Assembly: GCF_002196855.1 (NCBI RefSeq)
Contig: NZ_NIPW01000008.1
Span: 124,001-188,000 of the forward strand
DNA length: 64,000 nucleotides
Direction of reading: 5' to 3'
DNA from: Haematobacter genomosp. 1
GTDB lineage: Bacteria; Pseudomonadota; Alphaproteobacteria; Rhodobacterales; Rhodobacteraceae
The notes under the pieces are model-generated. The model was given only the letters and a program-made list of their open reading frames with translations, was not told where the DNA came from and made no database searches. The position numbers and the translations under genes were made by a program. Below, piece by piece: positions 38,291 through 47,883 of this stretch (position 1 is its first letter; each line of letters begins with the position of its first letter).

Positions 38291-39272
38291 ATGAAGACCA
38301 CACTCCTCTGCGGCATTGCGTTTGCATTCGCGGGTTCGATGGCCTCTGCCGACTCGCTTGTGATCTATTCCGGTCGTGGCGAGGCCCTGGTCGCCCCGCT
38401 CATCGCTTAGTTCGAGGCCGAAACCGGCATTGATGCCGAGGTCCGCTACGGCTCCACCTCCGAGAGGGCGACGCTGTTGATGGAGGAGGGCACGCGCACC
38501 GGCCGACGTGTTCTGGGCGCAGGATGCCGGGGCCCTTGGCGCGCTTTCATCGCAGTTCGCCGACCTCTCCCCCGCCGTCAGTGAAACGGTGCTGGAGGTA
38601 TTCCGCGATCCGTCGAACAAATAGGTAGCAACATCCGGGCGGACCCGCGTTCTGGTCTATTCTCCCGAGCGTGTGCGGGAGGCCGACCTGCCCCGCGCAA
38701 TCACCGATCTGACGGATGCGAAATACAAGGGCCGCGTTGCCTGGGCGCCGACCAACGGTTCGTTTCAGGCCTTCGTGACCGCCTTCCGCCTGACCCATGG
38801 CGATGAGGCTGCAAAGGCCTGGCTGGAGGGTATGAAGGCCAACGAAACCAAGGTCTTCAAGAACAACGGCACCCAGATCGAGGGCATCGCCAATGGCGAG
38901 GTGGATTTCGGACTGGTGAACAACTACTACTTGGGTCGCTACACAGCGAAAGACGACACGTTCCCGGTGGACCAGACCCATTTCGGCGCGGGTGACATCG
39001 GCAATCTGGTGCTGGTCGCAGGGGCCGGTGTGACAGAGGCCTCCGACAACAAGGACGCCGCGCAGAAGTTCGTGGATTTCCTCCTGTCGCCCGCCGCGCA
39101 GCAGTTCCTCACCCTTCAGGGCAACGAATACCCGGTGCGGCAGGGCATCATCCCGCAGGCGACCCTCGAACCGCTTGCCACGGTGGAGGAAATCAGCCCC
39201 AAGGTTGACGTGAACAAGCTCGGCGATCTTGAGGGGACGCTGACGCTGCTGCGTGACGTGGGTCTGCTCTGA
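38291..39272 (+). pseudogene. Fbp-type iron(III) ABC transporter substrate-binding protein, disrupted
   Basis: The gene begins with a signal peptide (MKTTLLCGIAFAFAGSMASA) and SLVIYSGRGEALV. It is then broken three times: an in-frame TAG at 38408-38410 (between LIA and FEAETG, where Gln is usual), a one-base frameshift at about 38491-38505 (before DVFWAQDAG), and a second TAG at 38622-38624 (between DPSNK and VATSGRTRVLVY, where Trp is usual). The remaining 200 codons are intact and typical (GRVAWAPTNGSFQAFVTAFR). The downstream permease and ATPase genes are intact. Confidence 0.85.
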
Positions 39273-39286
39273 GCCTGAGTCCGACG

Positions 39287-40876
39287 GTGAGAGTGACAAC
39301 GGCGGGGCAGAAGCCCCGCCCTCCGCTTGTTGTGGTGCTGCCCGTTCTGCTGGTGCTGGGGGGAACATGCCTGCCGGTGATCTATCTGCTGATGCGCGCC
39401 TTTGCCGCAGAGCCTGAACAGATCGCCCAGATCGTGCTGCGGGAGAGGAACCTGCTGCTCCTCGTGAACACGTTGAAGCTAGTGGCGCTGGTTCTGGGGC
39501 TGGGCACGCTGATCGCTTTGCCGATGGCCTGGCTGGTGACGCGCAGCGATCTTGGCCACAGGCGGCTCGTGTCCTTTCTGATGGTGCTGCCGCTGGCGGT
39601 GCCTGGCTACGTCATGGCCTACGCGATCATCGGCCTGTCCGGGTATTACGGGTTCCTGAAGCACTGGTTCGGCCTGTCGCTGCCGCCGCTGCGGGGGCTG
39701 TGGGGCGCGGGACTGGCGCTGACGCTCTACACGTTTCCCTATATCTTCCTGAATCTGCGGGCAGCGTTTCTCGGCATGGACCCGGCGCTGGAGGAAACCG
39801 CCCGCAGCCTTGGCCGGTCGCGGATAGCCGTCTTTCGCCAGGTCGTTCTGCCCCAGCTATGGCCCGCGCTCGTTTCGGGCTGGCTGGTCGTCGGGCTTTA
39901 TGTGATCGGCGATTTCGGAGCCGTCGCTCTGATGCGGTATGAGGTTTTCAGCTACGCGATCTATACCCAGTACAGCGGCGCCTTCGACCGCACCTATGCG
40001 GCGTGGCTGGCGTTGATCCTGCTGGCGGTGACGGTGGCTGCGCTGTTCGCGCAAGGGCGGCTGACCCGCAATCGCCGTTTTGCCGCAACGGCCAGCGGGG
40101 CGCGGCGGCTTGTGCAGCCCATCGCGCTCGGGGCATGGCGCTGGCCCGCGCGTCTGTGCGTCTGCGGCGTGGCGCTGGCCGCGCTCGGCCTGCCGCTGAT
40201 GGTGCTTCTGCACTGGATGCGGCTCGGCCTGCCGTCGCTGAACGCGGCTGATCTGGGGGCGGCGATGACCGCGACGGTGCTGATCGCCGGGCCCGCCGCA
40301 CTGGTCGCCATGGCGCTGGCCTTACCGGTCGTCCTGCTCGACTTGCGCTGGCCCGGGCCACTCTCCCGCCTGGCGGAGCGGCTGGCGTGGTTGGGCTATG
40401 CAACGCCCGCCCTTGCACTGGCGCTCTCGCTCGCATTCCTGACGTTGCAGGTGGCCCCGGTACTCTATCAGACCCATGCGCTGCTGATCTTTGCCTATGT
40501 CATCAGCTTCATCGCACTGGCGTTTGGGCCGATCCGGCTGGCGCTGATGCAGATCGGCCCGCATCAGGAAGAGGCGGCCCGTGCGCTTGGCGCTTCTCCT
40601 CTGCGCGCGTTTGCCAGCGTGGTGATGCCCCGCCTGCGACGCCCGATGATCGCTGCAGGCATCCTTGTTTTCGTCATGGTGGTGAAAGACCTGCCCATCG
40701 CGTGGATGCTTGCCCCCACCGGCACGCGGACCCTCGCCACCACGATCTTCGCCCGCACCGGAGAGGGGATGATGGCGGAAGCCGCGCCGTTCGCGCTGGT
40801 CCTGATCCTCTTTTCGGCGGTATTCGTCGGGCTGATCCTGAAGTACGAGGGCGGCGGAAGGGGAGCGCGAAAGTGA
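39287..40876 (+). CDS. Iron(III)-type ABC transporter permease (FbpB-like)
   Basis: 529 residues with two fused binding-protein-dependent transport domains, about 12 membrane helices. Each half has the EAA-type loop: EETARSLGRSRIAVFRQVVLPQL in the first, EEAARALGASPLRAFASVVMPRL in the second. That architecture is typical of FbpB/SfuB. The start is GTG 39287, 14 bp after the broken binding-protein gene. It overlaps the ATPase gene (GTGA). Confidence 0.9.
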   Translation: MRVTTAGQKPRPPLVVVLPVLLVLGGTCLPVIYLLMRAFAAEPEQIAQIVLRERNLLLLVNTLKLVALVLGLGTLIALPMAWLVTRSDLGHRRLVSFLMVLPLAVPGYVMAYAIIGLSGYYGFLKHWFGLSLPPLRGLWGAGLALTLYTFPYIFLNLRAAFLGMDPALEETARSLGRSRIAVFRQVVLPQLWPALVSGWLVVGLYVIGDFGAVALMRYEVFSYAIYTQYSGAFDRTYAAWLALILLAVTVAALFAQGRLTRNRRFAATASGARRLVQPIALGAWRWPARLCVCGVALAALGLPLMVLLHWMRLGLPSLNAADLGAAMTATVLIAGPAALVAMALALPVVLLDLRWPGPLSRLAERLAWLGYATPALALALSLAFLTLQVAPVLYQTHALLIFAYVISFIALAFGPIRLALMQIGPHQEEAARALGASPLRAFASVVMPRLRRPMIAAGILVFVMVVKDLPIAWMLAPTGTRTLATTIFARTGEGMMAEAAPFALVLILFSAVFVGLILKYEGGGRGARK

Positions 40877-41931
40877 CGGAAGCTCTGCTGCAACTCGAAG
40901 GCATCGAAAAACGCTTTGGCGCCACCACGGCCGTGACGGACATCTCGCTCACGGTGGCTGCGGGTGAAATCCTTGCCCTGATCGGCCCTTCGGGTTGCGG
41001 CAAGACAACGACGCTGCGAATGATCGCGGGGTTCGAGACGCCGGATGCCGGGCGTATCATGCTCTCCGGTCGCGATGTCACCACCCTGCCGCCGGAACGG
41101 CGGAAGGTCGGGATCGTGTTTCAGGATTATGCGCTCTTTCCCCACATGACCGTGGCGGAGAACATCCTTTTCGGATGCAGAGACCCCGCTGCGCTGCCCC
41201 GGCTCCTCGCCATGGTCGGGCTGAGCGGGCTGGAGCACCGGTTCCCGGACCAGCTTTCCGGCGGACAGCAGCAGCGGGTGGCGCTTGCCAGGACGCTGGC
41301 CTTTCAGCCGCGTCTGATCCTGCTCGACGAGCCGTTCTCGAACCTCGATACCGACCTGCGCACGGCTGCCAGACAGGAAATCCGCCGTCTGCTGAAGGCA
41401 AGCGGCTGCGGGATCATCATCGTTACCCACGATCAGGACGAGGCGCTCGGCTTTGCCGACCGTGTTGCCGTGCTGCGCCATGGCCGACTGCTTCAGTGCG
41501 GGCCGGTGCACGAGGTATACGAGCGTCCCGCGGATGTCTTCGTCGCGCGCGCCCTTGGCCGCACGAACCTGATCCCTGGGCTGCGCGACACCGCCGGTCA
41601 TTGGGCGGAAACCGCCATCGGGCGTATTCCCGTGCCCGATGCGCGGGCGGGAGAAATCGTGTTTTCCGTGCGACCGCAGGACATTCTGCTCAGCCCCGTC
41701 AAGGGCGATCAGGCTGGCAATGGGCAGGTGGTTGCATCGGAGTATCGCGGGCGCTTCACGATCTGCACGGTGGATTGCGCAGGCCTGCTGGTGGAGGCTG
41801 AAAGCCGCACGCCTTTCCGGGATGGTGCGAATGTCCACGTCGGTTTGCGGCCCGATGTTACCCCTGCGCCGGTGAGCCCGCTCCCCGAACAGCCCGGAAC
41901 GGGGCCAGCGTTTCCAGACCCTCCGCTCTGA
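40873..41931 (+). CDS. Iron(III)-type ABC transporter ATP-binding protein (FbpC-like)
   Basis: 352 residues from a GTG that overlaps the permease stop. Walker A is GPSGCGKTT, the signature is LSGGQQQRVALA, Walker B is LILLDEPFSNLD and the switch His is in VTHDQDEA. A C-terminal regulatory (TOBE-like) domain of about 110 residues follows. It would energise the upstream permease. With the cognate binding protein broken, the complex may be idle or may use another binding protein. Confidence 0.9.
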   Translation: MTEALLQLEGIEKRFGATTAVTDISLTVAAGEILALIGPSGCGKTTTLRMIAGFETPDAGRIMLSGRDVTTLPPERRKVGIVFQDYALFPHMTVAENILFGCRDPAALPRLLAMVGLSGLEHRFPDQLSGGQQQRVALARTLAFQPRLILLDEPFSNLDTDLRTAARQEIRRLLKASGCGIIIVTHDQDEALGFADRVAVLRHGRLLQCGPVHEVYERPADVFVARALGRTNLIPGLRDTAGHWAETAIGRIPVPDARAGEIVFSVRPQDILLSPVKGDQAGNGQVVASEYRGRFTICTVDCAGLLVEAESRTPFRDGANVHVGLRPDVTPAPVSPLPEQPGTGPAFPDPPL

Positions 41932-42108
41932 TCGGCGCGATGCAGTCCGGCGGCGGGGCGTATCGCAACCGTCACATATTCTTCGAGAGCAGCACCCATA
42001 CGGCAGGACGAGGGGGCGGCTAAGAAGCGTGTCGCTGGATATGGGGTGAGCTGGCACCCACAATGGACAGCGAAAGGCGGCACACAGTGGAAGCGCGCCC
42101 GCCCGGCC

Positions 42109-43158
42109 TCACTCTGCCGGTTCGAAGCGGAAGGGTTTTGCGGGCGTGAACTTGCCGGATACCTCCCCGGACTGAAGGGCGACCATATCGACGCCCAGAT
42201 CCAGCCAGCGCACCCCGCTGTTCGCGGCAAAATCAAGACGTTTCAGATCGACCCAGAAGACATTGGGCGAGATCGCGGATTCCACATAGAACAGCCGATC
42301 CTTCTGATCCGCCACCACCCGCCACCGCGTGGTCGAGAGGTTTGGCGCTTCTGGGGTAGTGATGCCGTACGGCACAGAGGTATTGCGGATCACGCTGAAG
42401 GCCGCCGCAGCCGCCTCGCGCGGGTCGTCGGATTGTACGACCATGTCGATATAGGTTCCGGCCCGCACGAAACGGTCGGAAGCGCGGGTGGTGCCCGGCA
42501 GCATCTCCCGCGGATTGACGCCCCGCCAGTAGGCGGCCACTGCCAGCTGCTCGGGATAGGGCGGATCGTTGGTCATCACCCTGTATTCTGGGCCATGATG
42601 GATGATCAACTCGCCATCGATCCATTCGAGGATGGCGCTGTCGCCGCTCGCATCGGACAAGGACAGATGCACCGTCGTCAGCCGCCCCGGCTGTACCGGC
42701 ACATCCCGCGTCACGACATGGAAGGGCCGCGCCTTCAGGTCCGCCACGGCCTCCGCCACGGTGGCATAATTGTCCAGGAAATACTGCGCCCAAACCGACA
42801 GCGACATCTGGGGTGTGCTGCCGTCGTCTTCGGGATAATCCGAGCTTTCCAGCCACAGCATGTTCGCGACCAGCCCGGTCTCGTTCATGCCGTCGACGGT
42901 GGCGATGTCATAGCCCGATACGATCAGGCTGCCGTATTTCGATGTCCACTCCAGCGAGCGCGGCCCGGCCTCGCCCGTGCGGGTCATGCCGCGCGGAAAG
43001 ACCCACAGGTTGGAGAGCATCGGCAGGCTCCAGTCCATCGACCGCGCCGTCAACACCCGGCCTTCCGGCCCATGATAGACCACACGGGTGCAGGCCTCGG
43101 CGACAGGAACGGCGGTGAGCGCGGCAATGGCTCCCGTGGCGAGAAGCAGGCGCAGCAT
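42109..43158 (-). CDS. Exported linear amide C-N hydrolase (choloylglycine hydrolase / penicillin acylase family, Ntn)
   Basis: 349 residues. A signal peptide ends at VAEA, leaving Cys23 (ACTRVVYHG) as the new N-terminus and Ntn nucleophile. RSMDWS and GMNETGLVANMLWL are further family motifs. The enzyme cleaves linear amides such as conjugated bile salts, penicillin V or N-acyl-homoserine lactones; the substrate is not determinable here. GAGGA precedes the ATG. It stands alone, convergent with the Fbp-type operon. Confidence 0.87.
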   Translation of the reverse strand: MLRLLLATGAIAALTAVPVAEACTRVVYHGPEGRVLTARSMDWSLPMLSNLWVFPRGMTRTGEAGPRSLEWTSKYGSLIVSGYDIATVDGMNETGLVANMLWLESSDYPEDDGSTPQMSLSVWAQYFLDNYATVAEAVADLKARPFHVVTRDVPVQPGRLTTVHLSLSDASGDSAILEWIDGELIIHHGPEYRVMTNDPPYPEQLAVAAYWRGVNPREMLPGTTRASDRFVRAGTYIDMVVQSDDPREAAAAAFSVIRNTSVPYGITTPEAPNLSTTRWRVVADQKDRLFYVESAISPNVFWVDLKRLDFAANSGVRWLDLGVDMVALQSGEVSGKFTPAKPFRFEPAE

Positions 43159-44267
43159 GGGTTTTCCTCTTTTCAGAACTGTCGGACGACGCCGCATTGT
43201 CTGGTCACCGTAGCATCGAAATCTGCGCCGCCATCGCGATAATCCGCAGGGAGCCGCAGAGCACTTCTGAAAACCGTTGCCATCCCTGCGGCACAATGAT
43301 GGGCGCGGCGCCCTCCGAAAAGAGGAATCGAACTTCCTGATCAACACGCGTGATGGAGATGGAGTGGTCGTGGCGCTCACGTGGAAACCGGCCTGACGGC
43401 AAGACATCGGCGACCGACGCTCATTATCGGCGCCGAAACGGAGAGCGACGGTGCGACGCCCCTGGGCGGTTGGCAGAGGGGACGCGCTCGTGGTCGGCAT
43501 CCGTGGAAACATGGCTGCCTGTCCAATCTCCGTGTAGACGCCCGAGGCGCTCTCGAAGGTTCGGGTGCCCCCTCACGTCATACGGTTGCAGGTGATCCCC
43601 GCGGATCGCTTTGCTTACCTGCGGAGTAAGCGCGATGGAGATGTCGAGCGCGATCCGCAGGACCTTAGCAGGCTGCTGAAAAAGTTCTGAACTGTCATGC
43701 GTATGTACCGGAAATCGGCCCGGAAACGCCCGGAAGATTTCCGGCTGGATTTCGTCAGATAGTGAACGATTTCCGCTCCAACACAGGCCAAAAAGCCTTT
43801 TTCAGCAGCCTGCTAGATGTGCTGGGCGCGGCCATGGTACATGATAGCTGTGCGGGTTAGCAAACCGCAGAACGTCCAGCGATCAGAATTCGCAAGCGGT
43901 TCTGGTCTGCCTCTCTCGGATCCGAGGCGGCGACCAGTATTTGCGGCGACCGGAGCTGCATCGGCTGGATATCCAGGCCGTCGCGGCCTCCGCGCGAAAA
44001 AGCAGCCGCAGTGGAGCCGACCGGGCTGCTGTTGAGGAGCTGCGTGAGGGGCGGCGGCTCCATCGGGTCCGCGTTGCCGAACGCCACGTTACTTGCGTAT
44101 TTCGACCGGTCAGCAGGAGGGTCCTGTCCCGCAAAGGGCTGATGATCGTGGACGGCGAGGATCGTGCCTGTCGCGGCTGTCCTGTGCTCGTTGTCTCGCG
44201 CGAGCGCACAGGCGAGACGGCATACGGTTCCACGGAGCATGGGCAGGAGAAGAGGATGCCGGCCCGT
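43159..44267. other. 1.1-kb non-coding region carrying a MITE-like element
   Basis: No recognisable complete gene is present. Frames such as 43857-44240 (minus) and 43941-44375 (plus) overlap each other and show no family motif. The MITE-like element at 43666-43815 is the only clear structure. The phrase ending just before it (VRVPPHVIRLQ, then LRSKRDGDVERD) is open on the plus strand and could be a gene remnant, but I cannot assign it. Confidence 0.45.
43666..43815. mobile_element. 150-bp MITE-like element, copy 1
   Basis: Perfect 19-bp terminal inverted repeats: TAGCAGGCTGCTGAAAAAG at 43666-43684 and its exact reverse complement at 43797-43815. Inside, CCGGAAATC (43708-43716) pairs with GATTTCCGG (43736-43744). 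There is no coding capacity. The ends sit in TTAG and CTAG, resembling the YTAR target of IS5-group elements, so it may be mobilised by an IS5-type transposase elsewhere (inference). A diverged relative lies at 58264-58418 in opposite orientation. Confidence 0.75.
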
Positions 44268-44939
44268 TCAGGACCAGCGTCCTTGCGCGTCCTTTTTCAG
44301 CAGCGGCGTGGTGAAGCAGCCGCGTACGCGGGCGTTCCACCCCTCCGCCCCGGCCGGATCGCGCCAGCGGTCTGACTGAAGCATCGCAGCGCCGATCACG
44401 ACCGGTCGAACGCCGAGCGTCTCCAGCAGCGACAGCCCGGCGCGGATGGACCGGCCGCTCGATATCACGTCGTCAATCAGCGCCACGCGGCGGTTCACCA
44501 GCAGTGGCAGCATGCGCGGGTCCATGTAGAGCCGCTTCACCTGATCGGGCGTCGTCACGGAGGAAAGCGGCACGGACATCGTCTCCTCATACCAGAACTT
44601 GCGCGAGGTGCCGAGCGGCACGTAGCGGCTGTGGCCCAGCTTCCGCGCCACCTCCGCGGCGAGTGTCAGCCCCAGCGTAGGCAAGCCGATCACCACATCC
44701 GGCTCGAATTCCGCCACGCGCGCGGCCAGATCGGTGGCGAGCGCGTCCAGCACGGCGAAGCTTGCCTGATTGACGATCAGCGAGGCCAGCCCGTGCCGCC
44801 CGTTGGGCAGCGGCCTTATCGGCAGGCGCAGGCGCCGTCCGTCCGCCAGCGTAGCGGTGTAGAACCCATCGTGGTGCAGGGGCGCGGCGGGCCCGGGCGG
44901 CAGTATCTCCTGCCAGAAGTCATGAGGTTCCATCGTCAT
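44268..44939 (-). CDS. Phosphoribosyltransferase (PRTase type I)
   Basis: 223 residues. The PRPP-binding loop is VALIDDVISSGRSIRAG, with a PDVVIGLPTLGLTLAAEVA segment upstream, as in adenine/orotate-type phosphoribosyltransferases. It is the last gene of the LacI-headed operon and overlaps the amidohydrolase stop (ATGA at 44936). After nucleoside hydrolase and adenine deaminase it would capture a purine base (hypoxanthine or another) as the nucleotide; the base specificity is inferred from context. Confidence 0.83.
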   Translation of the reverse strand: MTMEPHDFWQEILPPGPAAPLHHDGFYTATLADGRRLRLPIRPLPNGRHGLASLIVNQASFAVLDALATDLAARVAEFEPDVVIGLPTLGLTLAAEVARKLGHSRYVPLGTSRKFWYEETMSVPLSSVTTPDQVKRLYMDPRMLPLLVNRRVALIDDVISSGRSIRAGLSLLETLGVRPVVIGAAMLQSDRWRDPAGAEGWNARVRGCFTTPLLKKDAQGRWS

Positions 44940-46105
44940 TCCGCCGCAAGCTCGCGTTCCACCAGCCGCGTCCAGAACCGCACGCCGGGACCGATTGCCG
45001 CATCATTGAAGTCATAGCCGCCGTTGTGATGGATGGCTCCCTCCACGGCCGGGCCGTTGCCCAGCCAGACGTAGCAACCGGGTCTGCCTTGCGCGAGCGC
45101 GGCGAAATCGTCCCCGGCGGTGGAGGGCGGAAACGCGGTACGGACCTTCCCGAAGACATCCCGCGCCGCGCCGAGAGCGCGGGATGTCGCGTCGGGGTGG
45201 TTCACCACGGGCGGGATGCGTCGGATGTAGCGGTAGTCGGCGGTGAGGCTGAACGTCATGGCCGTGCCTTCCGCCAGCCGCCCAATTTCCGCTTCCAGTT
45301 GATCGCGCACCTCGGCGGAATAAGCCCGCGCCGTGCCGCCGATCTCCACCGTTTCGGGGATCACGTTCAGCACGTCCGCCTGCCCCGCCTGCACCGAGCA
45401 GGCGCTGACCACCGCCGGTTGCAGCGGATCGACCACCCGTCCCACGATGGTCTGCAAGGCGGTGAGGAAGCTGCCCGTCGCCGTCACGGGGTCGCGGCCC
45501 AGATGCGGCTTCGCCCCGTGAGTGCCGATCCCGCGGAAGGTCACGCGCCAGCTGTCGGAGGAGGCGAGCTGCGGCCCCTCCACCACCGCGATCTCATCGG
45601 GGTCGAGACCAGGCATGTTGTGAAGCCCGTAAACCGCGTCGCAGGGGAAGATGTCGAAAAGCCCGTCCGACACCATGCGATCCGCACCCCCGCGACCCTC
45701 CTCCGCAGGCTGGAAAATGAAATGCACGGTCCCGGAGAAATCCCTCCGCCGCGCCAGCTCCCGCGCCGCGCCGATCAGCAGCGTGGTATGCCCGTCATGG
45801 CCGCAGGCATGCATCTTGCCGGGCGCGGTGGATTTGTGGGGCCGATCCACCAGCTCCGGCATGGCCAGCGCATCCATATCCGCCCGCAGCCCTATACGGC
45901 GTGTCCCGTTGCCGATCTGGAGCGTGCCGACGACCCCGGTGCCGCCAAGGCCGCGATGCACGGCGATCCCCGCCTCCTCCAGAAGCGTTGCGACGATATC
46001 TGAGGTGCGGTGCTCTTCGAAACCCAGTTCCGGGTGGGCGTGCAGATCGCGGCGGAGAGCCGTCAGAAAGGGGAGGTCGGCGTCTATCGTGTCGCTCATG
46101 GTCAT
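44936..46105 (-). CDS. M20-family amidohydrolase
   Basis: 389 residues. Metal-binding motifs are LRADMDAL, MHACGHDGHTT and FQPAEEG, followed by the dimerisation domain with GIGTHGAKPHLGRDPV. The family (hippurate hydrolase, IAA-amino acid hydrolase, N-acetyl-diaminopimelate deacetylase) removes acyl or amide groups. Its presence in a purine-salvage operon is unusual; it might process a ureido or N-acyl intermediate. It overlaps its neighbours by ATGA on both sides. Confidence 0.9.
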   Translation of the reverse strand: MTMSDTIDADLPFLTALRRDLHAHPELGFEEHRTSDIVATLLEEAGIAVHRGLGGTGVVGTLQIGNGTRRIGLRADMDALAMPELVDRPHKSTAPGKMHACGHDGHTTLLIGAARELARRRDFSGTVHFIFQPAEEGRGGADRMVSDGLFDIFPCDAVYGLHNMPGLDPDEIAVVEGPQLASSDSWRVTFRGIGTHGAKPHLGRDPVTATGSFLTALQTIVGRVVDPLQPAVVSACSVQAGQADVLNVIPETVEIGGTARAYSAEVRDQLEAEIGRLAEGTAMTFSLTADYRYIRRIPPVVNHPDATSRALGAARDVFGKVRTAFPPSTAGDDFAALAQGRPGCYVWLGNGPAVEGAIHHNGGYDFNDAAIGPGVRFWTRLVERELAAE

Positions 46106-47883
46106 GTCCCGGAAAGGATGTCGAGGATGGGCGACGACAGAACGCCCCCGCGCGAGATGTCGGCAATGCCGAGATCGGTCTGATGCGGGCCGAGGTTGCA
46201 GGCAAGCGTCGCGCCGAAGCAGGCCTTGAAGATCAGGTAGGGGGGCTGCCAGTCCACAAAGCGATCCATCGCCTCGCGAAGCGCCGCGAAATCGGCCGCG
46301 ACCTCTGCCAGGCCCGAGGGCGATACCAGACCCGAGACCGGGAGGGGCAGAAGCGCCAGGACCTCTCCTCCCGCCGCCGCCGCCATCCCCCCTCCCGCCG
46401 CGATGACGGCATTCGCCGCGACAGCCATATCCTCCGGGTTGCCGCCGAAAACTGTGAGGTTGTGGCTGTCATGGGAGACGGTGGTGGCGAAGGCTCCCCT
46501 CCACGCGCCCCATTCCCGCAGGAAGCCGACCCGCGGCCTGGGGTCGGCAAGGCCGTGACGATGCGCAACGGCGATGAGCGTCGCTCCCTCCGGCGGCACG
46601 ACGACACCCTCCGCCACGGCAGTTTCCGCCTCTCCCCAACGGGTGAAGCGCGGTCTGTCGATGGTGGCGACGCGGACACGGTCGCCGGCGGCGCGGATGC
46701 GGAAATCATCAGCCCTCAGCGGGGAAAGCCGGATGGAATGCAGAAAATTCCCCGCTTCGGCCTCGACCGAAGGGCGCAGGACTGCGCCCTCACGCGCCAC
46801 GATCCTGCCATTCGCCACGATGTGGCGCGCAACGAATGCCTTCAGATCGTCGAAGATGACGATGTCGGCCCGGCGACCGGCTGCAATCACTCCCAGATCG
46901 TCCCGCCCGATCTTCCGCGCGCCATTCAGCGTTGCCGCCTGCAGCGCCCATTCCGGCGGCAGGCCATAGCCGACAAGCCGGCGCACTACATCCGTCAGCC
47001 CGCCGCCGTGCAGGAGATCATCGGGAAAGACATCATCGGTGCAGAGCGACAGGGTCTGGGGCAGATGTCCAAGCCGGTTCAATTCCGCCACGAATTCGGG
47101 CAGCAGATGATCATGCGAGCCGCGGAGTTCGATGAACAACCCGGCCCGCAGCTTCTCCATCAGGTCGGAGCCGGAGGTCAGCTCATGGTCCGAGCCGACG
47201 CCTGCCGCCATGAACGCCTGCAACGCCGCCCCGGTCAGCCCGCGGGCGTGACCGCAGACCGGCTTTCCGGCAGCGAGCCCGGCCTGCACGATGCCGCTCA
47301 TCCGCGGCTCACCGGCGATGACGTCGCGCATGTTCATCACTTCGGCCACGCCGCCGATTTCCGGGCGGGCGAGCAGCCGGGAGACCGTTGCCGCATCGAA
47401 ATCGGCGCCAGCGCGCTCCTGCCCCGGCGCGGAGGGCACGCAGGAGGGCGCAAGCACCACGAATCGCAGCGGCAGATCCTCCGTCGCCCGGATCGCGTAA
47501 TCGACCCCCGGGATGCCGTGCACATTGGCGAATTCATGCGGGTCCCAGACAACGGTCGTCACACCGTGGGCAAGTACCGCATCGCAATAGGTTGCAGGCG
47601 TCACCATCGAGCTTTCGACATGCATATGCGTGTCGATGAGGCCGGGAGAAAGGAAAGCTCCCGCCACATCCAGAACCTCTCGCCCGTCGCTGCGGGTGCC
47701 CGGCGCATGGACGGAAGCGATCAACGGGCCGACGATGCCGATATCCGCGGGCCGGTGCTCCCCGGTCACCATGTCGATGAGGGTGCCGCCCCGGATCAGC
47801 AGGTCGAAGGGTTGATCACCCCGCGCCGCGGCGGTGGCACGAAGGCGGAGGCGTCCCTCGGCAAGGTCCAGTGGCTGTCTCAT
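46102..47883 (-). CDS. ade: Adenine deaminase
   Basis: 593 residues from ATG 47883 (ATGA overlap with the nucleoside hydrolase stop). Metal-binding THMHVESSM, GVTTVVWDPHEFANVHG, the long central AELNRLGHLPQTLSLCTDDVFPDDL block, and C-terminal TVSHDSHNLTVFGGNPEDM are those of Ade/COG1001. It converts adenine to hypoxanthine and ammonia. It fits between nucleoside hydrolase and phosphoribosyltransferase in this operon. Confidence 0.93.
   Translation of the reverse strand: MRQPLDLAEGRLRLRATAAARGDQPFDLLIRGGTLIDMVTGEHRPADIGIVGPLIASVHAPGTRSDGREVLDVAGAFLSPGLIDTHMHVESSMVTPATYCDAVLAHGVTTVVWDPHEFANVHGIPGVDYAIRATEDLPLRFVVLAPSCVPSAPGQERAGADFDAATVSRLLARPEIGGVAEVMNMRDVIAGEPRMSGIVQAGLAAGKPVCGHARGLTGAALQAFMAAGVGSDHELTSGSDLMEKLRAGLFIELRGSHDHLLPEFVAELNRLGHLPQTLSLCTDDVFPDDLLHGGGLTDVVRRLVGYGLPPEWALQAATLNGARKIGRDDLGVIAAGRRADIVIFDDLKAFVARHIVANGRIVAREGAVLRPSVEAEAGNFLHSIRLSPLRADDFRIRAAGDRVRVATIDRPRFTRWGEAETAVAEGVVVPPEGATLIAVAHRHGLADPRPRVGFLREWGAWRGAFATTVSHDSHNLTVFGGNPEDMAVAANAVIAAGGGMAAAAGGEVLALLPLPVSGLVSPSGLAEVAADFAALREAMDRFVDWQPPYLIFKACFGATLACNLGPHQTDLGIADISRGGVLSSPILDILSGT

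Noticed and set aside
38408-38624. Two in-frame TAG codons as read-through or recoded residues
   Set aside because: They are joined by a frameshift in the same gene and replace different expected residues (Gln and Trp); a decaying gene is simpler than recoding.
44291-44304. CTTTTTCAGCAGC match to the MITE end
   Set aside because: It lies inside the phosphoribosyltransferase coding sequence (LLKK) and has no partner repeat; probably coincidence.
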